Source: Hymenolepis diminuta (taxonomy: Eukaryota; Platyhelminthes; Cestoda; Cyclophyllidea; Hymenolepididae). Taken from it: a DNA stretch of 64,000 bases. The stretch is taken from contig CAADRB010000054.1 in NCBI GenBank assembly GCA_900708905.1, positions 530,592 to 594,591 of the forward strand, written 5' to 3'. The notes beneath the pieces were generated by a model. The model was not told the DNA's origin and ran no database searches. It saw nothing but the letters and a program-made list of their open reading frames with translations. Position numbers and translations under genes: made by a program. Below, piece by piece: positions 40,991 to 52,200 of this stretch (positions within the stretch are counted from its first letter, which is position 1; each line of letters starts with the position of its first letter).

Positions 40991-43830
40991 ATGTCGGGGT
41001 TGCGTGAATTGATCGAATTCATTTGCATGGAAAATGGAGCCGTAGCGAAGCACCTTGATGATACACTACTGAATAGACTAGAAACTGCTCTTTATTGTCA
41101 AGATCGATGCCATAAGTGTTTCTGGGACGATTTTTATCGCAAGGGATTTGAAATGTTTATGAATAATTTTGAGCAAGCTTTAGGAGATGATGACCTTTCC
41201 ATAGGAAAACTCAAAATCAAGTTTGCAATTCTCTGGCAGATGAAGAGTCATTGCACTAAGGAGGACTTTAATCGTCTCAGATCCATTTTGCAAAAATTGA
41301 TTCTCTCTGATAACGTTCAAATAATATCAACACTGCAAAAATTTTATGAAGTGAATTTAACGTCGGATTTTTCTTTCGATATATACTTGGAGGAAAACAA
41401 TACTTGTTTACTGAGGCTTAAGAAAATGTGCGAACAATCAGTTAATATCCATGCAATCCGATCAACAATTAACCTATTCATTTTACTTTTACGTGCAGGG
41501 ATTGAAAATGGTGATTCCTTCGAGGAGTTCTGCACCTTACCTGAGACTCCAAATGAAAGAACTCTAGATTTTATACAAGATCTATCGACAGAAATTATTC
41601 GGACATCTAAAGCTTCCAACGATCGAACTCTGTATAGATTTCTTACAAAGTTGTCAGAAGTACTCCTAGAGCGCTTTTACGACAGTCGTGAAGAACTCCG
41701 AAATAGCGAACGTTTCCCATTACTTTTGATGACTGTCGCACCTTACAACATCGACATAACACCGGATTTCTTTGATCCATCATCTGCCACTTTTGGTGCG
41801 GATTTGAGAGCTCTTATCTCATGTAAAATGTTCCAACCTTGCGCTGTGCATAAACATTTGGCAAGACTTTGGTTCGATTTAGTGATGAAGTTTGACAGAA
41901 ATGCCGAGAACAATAACGGCAGCAGCAGCATTCTTTCCTCCATCACTACATGTACTGAAGATTTTACCAAACTACCTCACTTTGTTTCCGAAATGCCGTC
42001 AGATTTCGTTCAACGTCTGTGGAAAGTTGCTACTTTAAGTCTCTATAGGAAAGCCTTTGACCGAGCATTTGGTTACTACTGGCTACTGTTCGCCAAATTT
42101 TGTGTCTTTCTATCAGAAGAGGATAAAAAAAAGTACTTGGAATGGCTCTACGATATAATCATTGTTTCCCCTGATGTGATTGGTGAACAAGTGCAAGTTC
42201 TTGATGCATTTCACTGTCTTTATTCCAGCATTCACTCCTTTGATATGCATGAACAAGGTCGAGTCTTCGAGAGACTTTACCACCTCGCTAAATCCGAATG
42301 CGAAAATCTTAAAGCCTCCGGTGGTTGTTTATCTTTTGCCTATCTCCTTATGCGGGTCTATCGGCATCACATGTTGAATAGTGATGTCGCTATCCATCTC
42401 GAAGAGTTACAGCTTGTCCTAGCGGATCAATTGCTCAAAGATCCAGAATTAGCAGCTAGCTCGAGTGTTTGTAAGATACATGAAGGTCTTTTTCTTGGGC
42501 CATTACTCCGTTTTCCCTCCTGTGGCATATTCAGCTTAGAGTTCTACGAAGGATTAGTGCTTCTAATGAAAAAATGTGAAGATTTGAAGGAAAAACTTGT
42601 GGAGGATATTTCATATCCGGGAAGACTCAAAGCAATTCTTCTGGTTTGCTTGTTCCGTAGTTTTGAGAATCCCAGCGTGCTTAGAACCTTGAAAGGTGAC
42701 GTTGGATTCTATGACATTGTTAAATCAATTGAAAGGGATCTTCTTTTCGCCTCATGGGACGAGGACACAACGCTTTCCAAAACAGTCGTTGAAAGTTATT
42801 CCAGTTTAGTCAAGGTAAGCCCCACTGGCTTATTTACGTATTTTAGTATTACCTTTAGTCGAAACTAAAAACTATCATTTTTAATCATGGGGAATCTTGG
42901 AATATAGAACTTAGGTTTAGGACATTTTAATTTTTTTCCGTTCATTTCAGATAATTTCTCTTTCGTGGGACGAGTACATCTGTTGATTTGTCATTTTATA
43001 GGGATTTAAATTAAAATCAGAACAGTTTTCTTAACTGAATTTTTCTTTTTTTGTCAACATATTCGCAGCTGGAACGAATAGATGTATTAATACATAAAAT
43101 CAGTTTTGGTTATCCTTGTTATTAGAGCTTTCATTGAATATACAGGACATATCTCTTAAGTCTCCCATTATGGAGATTATTAATAAGATGAGCGTCAATC
43201 GTATCATACTGGACATTTTTCGACGATATCAGTAAGAAACTGTTAAGACCATTGCTGTTTAAAGTAATTCCTGTACGTTCTACACTCAGTTTTATTTATT
43301 TAGTTATATTTGGAAAATTATGCGTAATGCAAAGACAGGGATGATCTCCGAAACAGTTTTCCTAAATAGACTTGGGAGTTATTAAACACTACAGATCGCC
43401 ATTTTTGGATTAAAATATTGTGTTGGAGAGTTAGTACGCCTTTCCCCTAGATTTATTCTATTAGATATAAGTCAGTCGGGGTTACTCTGCGGTCATATCT
43501 TTTGTAAGGTTTGATTTTGACATCGGGGAGCCTCAATGTACTGATATACCGTATTGAGGTATCAAGGAGTAGCCGCTGGCATATGTAATCATTTAGAGTT
43601 TGTTAACACCGCCCTTCGTTTTCATCTTGTTTTAGTATGTCTCATCGATTGATTATGTCCCTGACCTGACACCATTCCTAACGAAACATAAGCAGAGATT
43701 TGAGGAGATAAGGCCGATTCGAATTGGAGGAGCCACTTGTCCCTCGTGTTGTGAAAATATCGCCAATTTGCTGGAGGATATTGTCGTAAAGAGTGATGCT
43801 GCCGGAGATTGTGATTGTGGCGAAGGCTAG
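40991..43830 (+). CDS. Unrecognised, probably helical-repeat protein
   Basis: Exon 1 (40991-42814) is a clean 608-codon reading frame starting MSGLRELIEFICMENGAVAK and ending VESYSSLVK before GTAAGC. The composition is rich in Leu, Phe, Glu and Lys in amphipathic stretches, with no signal peptide or membrane segment. This suggests an alpha-solenoid (HEAT/ARM-like) fold, but no family was recognised. Likely further exons are 43146-43231 (DISLKSPIMEIINKM...), 43304-43355 (YIWKIMRNAKTGMISET) and 43636-43830 (YVSSIDYVPDLTPFL... TCPSCCENIANLLEDIVV ...DCDCGEG, stop). This set keeps phase and gives about 718 residues. Splicing exon 1 straight to 43636 also keeps phase and gives 672. The last exon has Cys pairs (CPSCC, CDC) that could bind a metal. 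AG immediately precedes the ATG, so a leader exon or trans-spliced leader is likely. A candidate AATAAA lies at 44210-44215. Confidence 0.7.
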
Positions 43831-45952
43831 TGCTTGCTTTGCTCTATTTTTATACAATGTCATTTTAAACTACCACCTGCCCTTTTTGCTATTCATTCTA
43901 ATGTTTGGACTTGATGGTACTTGTGGATGGACTGTGAATATTGTACAACAGTGGGAATCCGCGAAGTTGTCGTATCTAGGTCTTGTCTCTAAGTATAGAG
44001 TAATAGATACTTGTAATTTGAATATTTGATTTATGAAAGTCGAGCCTTGTAACATTAGGAAAATTTAAAGAAAATTGTATATTTCACTAGAATGTGGACA
44101 ACTCTGTTCCCAAAATTAAAAAAATTTCAAACTCTTAATATAATACACTCTTCCGTTTCACCCCTTGCTGGACTGTTTTGTTCCTTTCTGTGTTCAGATA
44201 TTAAACATGAATAAAATTTGTAAATGTTTATTGCGTTACTCTGGGGATAATAATAGAAAGTACTAGATGGAGTAGTATATGATATGAGACGGAATATCAG
44301 AAAATGAATAAAACATGCAATCATTCTGTATAACCAAATAACGCAGTGTGTATGAATTATCTGTACAAATTTAAGTTATTCCGCGACAGTAGCAGTGGGA
44401 GTGGCGAAATTGCATGGGGCAGTTAAGAATTGACAGACACATCAGAAGACACAGAAAAGCAAATTAATCGGATTCCTCTGTTTCCATGGTCTAATCAGCA
44501 TACGTATATGACTTCGTCTACTTCGATTCCATTCTTTTGACTTGAGAATAGGATATTGGAAAAACTAGTTGGTATGGTTTTAGTTACATACAAGAATAGT
44601 GCTGTAGGCAAATAACTGAATTGGCTAACATCGTGCGTAGGAAAATCGAAAATGTTCAAAATAAGGTTAAGTGGTACTTATGAGACAACTTAGACGAAGT
44701 TTCAGAGGTTTCTGAAATAGAGATGGACAGAATGTGGCATTTGATCCGAATTGTCATCCTGCTTTAATAGCTCAAACCAAAGTAACTAACTTAAGATTAG
44801 GAGTATCTCCCACTGAGGTGTGATATGGATTACGATTTGATATTTAGAAGTGGGGATTCAAGAAGTTTGAATTTACGTAAATACCTTCAGAAATAGATAC
44901 AAAAGTGGCTCCGGCTTGGCATGAGTATGAGATCCAGCAATGCGCAAACCATACACCCAGACCACTCGCTCTCTCCAAGGAATTGTTGGGAAACGCTATA
45001 TCTTTGAATTAAATATTTGTATTGACCTTCTAAAGTATATTTAAGTAAACTAGAGCAGTAATTTACCCTGTCAATAGAACTATTTTAGGAGACCGATCAA
45101 ATTAGGCCTCGAGATTTTTTTTTTAAAGCTAACAGGAGAGTGGAAACGAGATCGTGGTAAAGAGGCTCGAGTAAAATACGCTGAGTTAAGTTGACTGTCT
45201 TGTTCCTTGTTTGCCCGATGAGAAACCAATAAAAAACATCACCTGAGAATTAAAACAGTTATAAAGTAAATATATTAGAATGTTACAAGTCACTCCTCCC
45301 TACTCAACTTGCAGTAGATACGTACGATGTCAGTAGACTAGCCATGTGACAGACCTACTCCGTTTTTGCTCCTGATTCAACTCTGCTGATCATAACTGCA
45401 ATATATTCAAGTAGGTTGGAAACATGTTGATTGTATCCAGTAAAATCAGTTAATGGTTTCATCAGATGCAGGATTTTAATTAAAATATTAATGGCTAAGA
45501 TGCGTTACCCTTGTTATTCATCAGTAAAATTCAATCGAACTTTGTATTGTGGGCATACATTGATTATCGCTGAACACAGTAGAAAACATGTCTATCAAGG
45601 TGAAATTTTCTGTATAGGTGCTCAAACTGGTTAAATATTAATAAGAAACACACTGATTTGCTCTAGGAATACTTCCCTTTTGTATTTAGGCAATAAATTT
45701 GCAATTACAATTATTCGGAGCTATTCAACCTATGCGATTGACTCCACTTTCTCCATCAACCGACCAGCAAAACTTCTTGGGAGTTATTTAATAAGCTCAC
45801 AAACGCAGAAAATCCAAAACATTAAAGCAATAAATTTTTCTCTATTTCTGATTCACTAAACAGCGCATTTTGATTATAAAATAACTACAACGAGAGACAG
45901 ACATATCATAACAGTGAAGGAGAAAGAGGAGAGACAAAAAAGGGGCTTTTGA
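43831..45952. other. Intergenic between the unknown gene and MTCH2-like gene
   Basis: Probably the two convergent 3' UTRs. A tRNA-Leu/Ser-like fragment (minus strand, about 44905-44985, GAGCGAGTGGTCTGGGTG) may be a decayed SINE. It lacks a convincing B box and acceptor stem, so it is not called a tRNA. Confidence 0.4.
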
Positions 45953-48509
45953 CTAAGCGGCAGAAGGTGTCGAGTGGGGAGGAGGACAAGTAAAAGCACT
46001 CGGAGGTGCTCTTCTCCAAAAGGGGAAATAACCGCGATATTGGAGTCCTTGGGAGATCAGGAAACGCAAACACTCGCGCCAAGAGCTGAAGGAGTTGGCC
46101 TGTGCTACCTCAGATGTTGAGATTCGAGAACCGTGCAGTGCCATCACACTTCCAACAACCTTTGGAAATTCAGAGATGGAAAATGACGTAAAACAACTAA
46201 TCCAGATAGTCAAGTATTAAAGTAATGTTATGGCGATTGTCTAACTAAGGCCTCAGATAACAATTTTTCTCTTACCAAGAGAAATTATATAAACTGACAA
46301 AACATTTTCATTTCGTTGTCAGACGATCGATGGATCGATGATAGCTTTGTACTCTATGTTGGTTTGGATTAGCTGTCAAGATGTCAAAAACGGAACAAAA
46401 ATGCATATTACATTTTTCAATGATGAATGACAGAAAATACACCGACTGCAGGCTAAGTATTATTAATACCGATTTACACCATATGCTCAGTGGTGTCGTG
46501 TCCTATTATCCACTTGCTAACACATATTGTTAAGCTCAGATAACCACAATCGGACGTCCAGACACCTGCATTCTGAACGCAGCCCAAATTCTCAGTCTAG
46601 CCTTTCAAATAACATCTCTTCTGATCATATGATTGTGACCTGTCAAAATATACTAAAGAGTGATCTAGTTAATACATGTTTTCTCTAGATCTCCTGCTTA
46701 CTTGCACGAAATTTCAACACGTTGCATTTATTCCGATCAACTTTTGCACAATTAGAAATTCAGTAAAGAAAAATGTTTGCAATATAGGTGGGGCAATTAT
46801 TTCATTAGACGGGATAAATAAGTTCAAGTAGATCTCCATTTATGGGCCCCGAACCCACGTCAATGAAGTATGCTCATAGTAATAAGAGTACAATAAGGCA
46901 GTGCAAATAAGTAGGATACCGAGATATCCTATCTCGAACTAGAGCATTTCCATAATCTTATCTTTTTAGAAGAACAAAGTCCGTATTTAAACAATTAATG
47001 GCATAAAACGTTGCGAAAAGCCAATAAAAGCTTCCCAACTTAGGTGGAATCAGGTAACCCCACAGTTATGGGCTAGCAAATTGCCTTGCATTATAGATTA
47101 TATAATCAAAATAACAAAATTAGTATAGCTTTTCGCACAAAGAATCACCAATAATAAGGACAAATTTCACAGGTCGAACAGAAATATCACGTAGAATTTT
47201 ATGCACGTTAATCAACAAAAATAGGCCCTAATAAGTTCTGTAATATTATTTTTATAATCAGATTTTTTAGCAAAATCGCAAAATTCGCAAAAATAACAAC
47301 AGAAGAGCCCCAAATATACTATTAAATTGATGTTTAAGAACCTCATCGAATGAGAGATTTTCAATTGACAATCCCATAGTGAGAAATCCAGTCAACGTAT
47401 TTGTTATTTGATTACTACCACATGACAAAGGAATAGAACTTAGACTTTTCAAAGCGGAAGGATCGAAACCAGGATTAGGCAAATTATAGGTGTTATAAAG
47501 TGTTAGAATATTAAGCATATACGTTGCAAGAATTAATGAACAGAAACTATTTTACTTATTGCAACTTCGCTAATTATGTAGAAAATATAACAAAACACTT
47601 AAAAATTACCTGCAATGGGTAAGCCGCAACGTTTACAGCCACATCAGTGAGAATATTAAGCAGGAAAAAAAAATTATTTGACAGATGTTGAGGAACACCA
47701 ACCGCACTTCGATTAATTAAACTGTAGATCAGAATATACATCCCCAATCTTGACAACTCCCACAACATTCGCGGGACAAGACCCTAAAACGATTTTAGTA
47801 AATAAAACAAATTTCAAACTTGCAGAAAAGAATCCTAGAAAACCGCTTTCTCTGTATATGGACAATACAGCCTGAAAAAACCAGGAGTATCCTTCCTCTC
47901 CACTTATAAGACCCACAATTTGGCGCATCATAATCACTATTAAATCAATAATATTGATATAGAAACACAATACGAACCGAAAAAGGGCTGAGTAACGAAG
48001 ACTTCATAAGCTCTAGTTAGTAGGAAATATCGAACAAGATGAGAAAACTCTCTCGGTGAGGCTTTCCCAATCAAATGCATTAAAAGAGTCGACTGATCAT
48101 TTGATAACACATCTTCATCATCCATCCATTCTAGAGAATCAAGTAATCGTTGGACAAGATATCGATTATTCATGAATAAGACTGTTTCGTGAGTAATGTC
48201 AAGACAAAATGATGAAAAGAAGCCACAAGTTAGGACTTGCCAGTATCCGTATGTTTTCAGTAGATAAAAACTGTACGTAAATGCATTTGGATAGAAGAGA
48301 AGAGGGCGACGAATAGCCCTAATGAGATGGAGAAAAGTACTCGAGGTTTTAGGAGGAAGCGGCTCATGTCCTAGTCGAATGAGGTGACAAGCCACACGGC
48401 AGGGATTCAAAAGATTGTGGAAAAGCGTATATTTAGAAGAAATGGGAACATTAACGGGATCAAAGGATGGGTCGCTGAAATAATCTAAATGAACACCTCC
48501 ACGAAACAT
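45953..48509 (-). CDS. MTCH2: Mitochondrial carrier homolog (MTCH1/MTCH2 type)
   Basis: This is an outer-mitochondrial-membrane member of the solute carrier 25 fold. In vertebrates MTCH2 inserts tail-anchored proteins and binds tBID. Exons 48509-47978, 47936-47824, 47783-47610 and 46159-45953 keep frame and give 341 residues (human MTCH2 303). Family marks are LIRLGHEPLPPKT (human VLIQVGYEPLPPT), VFVTQPFFVIMMRQIV (ITHPFHVITLRSMV), SIYRESGFLGFFSGLVPRML (TIYREEGILGFFAGLVPRLL), then VAAYPLQVVGSVMAL. The C-terminal exon aligns with the human SWIDCWCML...FFRKVP end. Introns 1 and 2 are 41 and 40 bases, and intron 2 (47784-47823) uses a GC donor (GCAAGT). Intron 3 is 1.45 kb. CTAG directly precedes the ATG, so an upstream leader or coding exon may exist. 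MTCH1 versus MTCH2 cannot be decided here. Confidence 0.88.
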
Positions 48510-49236
48510 CTAGGGTACAAAAAATAGTTTGATGCGGTGGATGTTTCACTAGATAAGTGAAAATTTATTCTGAGAATGTATCAAGGGTACGAAAATACTT
48601 TGTTCTACGATGGACTTAACACACGAGGACAGACGAAATCTACGGAGATCCAGTATTTACAGAACCTCAATTCACTGCTCAAGGTTATAATTATTTCAAA
48701 TATTTTCATCTCATTTGAGCAAAATTAATTGGCATATGTCATGGCAAATAAAATAAAATAAAAATATTAAAAGAATAAATTACTCTTCTATTGTGATGTA
48801 ATGATATACAACATTGGTGAAAAATTGATATATTAAAAGAACTTAAAATTTGCTACCAATATTGCGCTTAATTATTTTAGCATTACCTGTTCCTCTATAT
48901 CAAATTTGGCCAGTTTATTGACTATTTTTAAAATTTTTTCATCTTGATGAGGATTCACCGTTCTTTTCACACACATCTTAATTAGTAAATTTGAATACGA
49001 TCTATAAAACTTGAATTTTAATATTATATACAACGTTTAAGTCTAAATGCAACTAACGAAAAACGAAGTTTTAATTTGCTTAACAATAATTAAAAGTTCC
49101 TCATTAGGTCAAACTTAAAGCGCTTATTTCACAGCGTCTATCTGTTATCGCCTGAAAGAAAATGTCTTCCTCATAGTGAGAATACATTTTTAAGTATTAC
49201 TAAAATCAGCTGGAAAGCAAAATTTGATTCATTTAG
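48510..49236. other. Intergenic between divergent MTCH2-like gene and MSH4
   Basis: Shared 5' flank of two divergently transcribed genes. The first coding exon of MSH4 should lie here or further upstream. Candidate ATGs near 49046 and 49161 do not give the required splice phase without a stop, so none is annotated. Confidence 0.5.
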
Positions 49237-52200
49237 GTATCGTTCGAGTTTGTCTCGTAAGAGATTTGCTGGTAGAACGAAATCCTCCAGCACTCCTAAT
49301 CCGAGCAAGGATTCTAAAAACTGTTTTTGGAAATATTCATCTACTAAAACTAGCCGAAATTCACGAGTTCATTCAAATACTATTTTGTGTGAGATTATTA
49401 CGCCACAGTTTCATTTAATAATGAGCCATATTAAAATTTAAAGTGATTGGAATTTATCATAAACTCTTTCAATATATACTAGTTTCATTTATCTAGGTAT
49501 TGTTGAAGGACGCGGCACAAATAACGGCCAAGTTGGAATAGCTGCAATTGATCTAAATCGACCAGGAATTGAAGTATCCCAATTCATGGAAACAAGTGGT
49601 TATAGTTGTACGCTAATGAAAATGCTTGTTTGGATGCCAGTTGATGTAAATATTATATTTTCCATAGTAAACAAAATTTTTTTCCATTTGATAGAGTAGT
49701 ATTTTATTCTTGGTTTATATTTAGATTCTTTTGCCTCATTCTGCACTTGATCAATCCAGTAATATGAACCGACTTGTAAAACTGCTTCAACAGAGTGAAT
49801 TCGGATGTAATATTATTGGCGTCAATCGGAACTTTTTTAATAATCAACAAGGCAAATTTTATAACTTTAAAGTCTGTTTATACTTCACATTTATTGCACT
49901 TTTAGGTTTGGAATATCTCAAAGCTCTATGTCATCCATACTACCTTCCATCCATCTATGCGTTTCAGGAGAAGTGAGTACTTCATCGCATCCTAAGTTTA
50001 AATCAGCAGATTCTAAACAGTTTGGTTCTTATCACTGCTATAGGTACTATGGTTTGTCGGCTGTATCTGCCCTGTTCAATTACTTGGAATCCGCAAAACG
50101 CGTTTACTATGCGCCTAAGTCACTTAAAGTGGAATTCGGTAGCTCCTCTCAGTCAACTCTCTTAGGTATGGCTTTGCCGAATCTCGATGATATTTTACGA
50201 GATTTACTTGTCTTTATTATACATTCTTTCTTTCTTAGACGCAACAACCGCACTTAGATTAGGACTAATCGGACGTTTAAGTCGTTCTCGGGATAATAAC
50301 ACTCTCTTCAGGGCAATTAATTATACTTGTACTCTCAGCGGTGCACGTCGATTAAGAGCGTCTCTATTGGAACCCCCTAAAGGTATTTGGAAGTTCATGT
50401 CATTTTTTTCAAATCTTCAAATAATTACGTATTCTTTGTAGACTTAACTACTATTACCTGTCGGCAAGATTCTGTAGAAGAACTCATTGCTAAACCCCAA
50501 ATCCTACTCGAAATTCAAGTAGGTATTTTTTTAGTTGGGCATATCTTGTCGATTCTAAGACACCTATTAATTTTTTCTACTTACTATATTTTAGTTGTAT
50601 GAATATATTATTCTATAACAACTTTCTACTTATTACATTTGAGTAGAACGTGTTGGTCAAGTTCCCAGCGATAGACAGTCTTCTTTCAATGTGCATTCAT
50701 CTCTCGGACTTTCCAGCACCCCTTACCGACCTTCTTACTGCCACATCTACTTCTGAATCAGCCGTTATCTTCGCTTCTACTGCATCTTTCAAAGCACAAC
50801 AAACGACGACATCACCCGATATAGTTAATGATGGAAATCTGCTCACACCAAGTTCTGATGTGGAAATGTCACATGATGGAAGTGGTAAACTGAGGCCTCT
50901 TCAAGTATATTGTGATAACCTTTGGTTTTTGTTTAAATAAGGTGCAAATGAGGCGATTATCTACAATGTCTAATCACACTCAATGTTATAAGCCGCTGTG
51001 CATCGATCTGGTGACCCCTAAATAGCAAAAATGCACATCACTTGTATCTTATTTAAATAAACCTGTTCGCATCAGCACTGTTGCTACATTCTATTATTAA
51101 ACCGATGCCATATCTTAGTGAGAACTATGGGATAATCCTTACATCACCTATTACAGTTAAACCATTGATTGATATGGTTCTAACGGCGCTTCCAGACCCG
51201 AGGCTATAAAAATAAATACAAAATTTGATGATACAAAAATGAGGAGTCCAATTTCTCTCTTTTTTTGCAAAGAAGGAGGATTATCTATGAACTGACCTTG
51301 AATACTGTCTGCGCCCGTCATGTTCTCATCAACCTTGATGATTCAGCTGCAGATCTAGAAAGCTGGATACTTTATTACTTCTCATTCCCTCGTCATTTAA
51401 ATCCTATTTCAATACCTATGTTATATTTGAATATGGTTTGAGATGCACGTGTGCAATAGGACACTCCTCGTTGAAAAATAATTTTCATGTAAATCGAAGG
51501 AAAGAATTCTGAGGCAAAGGATGATATAATAAAGCTTCCTTTTCACTAATCAGTATTAACCAGTGTCCAGTGGGTTTTGAACCCAGTTTATCCGTTACCA
51601 TCTATGATACTATACCCAATATCAAGATGCTTATAGTAATTACTTTTGCTTACTGGTAAATGCTTAAGAAAAATATTAATACATTGCACATGAGATTATT
51701 CTTAGTCCAATTCTTTATATCCCATAGGTGTCGGGACATCCCAACAACGAACAACCGGTGAATCAGGATTAAATATTTCCGCTACTGCTGCTCGCCTTCC
51801 CTCAATGCCTACCTCTACTTCTAGGGAGCATGCCAATGCCACTACCGTCAATGACAAAGACTCCTCGCAATCTGCAGCTTCCACATTGATCTCTGCTGTA
51901 AATATTGAGAAGAATGCCGAACTTCGAATAACCAAATTGATTGCTATCAAGCACATGCTCGATCTTATCAAACCACTGCATGATGCTCTAAAAGGAACGT
52001 CAACCACTCTATTAAAGACTTATCGTGAGGTAATATTTGTTTAATTTTGTCCTCGGCATCCATGGCATAGAGTTTATTCACTAACAGAAACATTTTGCTT
52101 AGCTTTGTAAAGTTCAATCAGTATGCTGAACAATTCCTGTTACGAAATATGAATTGGAATTCGAACAGATTGGTTATATCCTGAGTTTATATGTTTAGAT

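Noticed and set aside
44905..44985. tRNA-Leu/Ser-like stretch on the minus strand
   Set aside because: The A-box-like sequence is present, but there is no convincing B box, anticodon arm or acceptor pairing. At most it is a SINE relic.
47267..47518. 83-codon minus-strand frame inside MTCH2-like intron 3
   Set aside because: It has no matching acceptor and donor in phase with its neighbours. Joining the exons on either side without it restores YPLQ-VVGSVMAL, as in the family.
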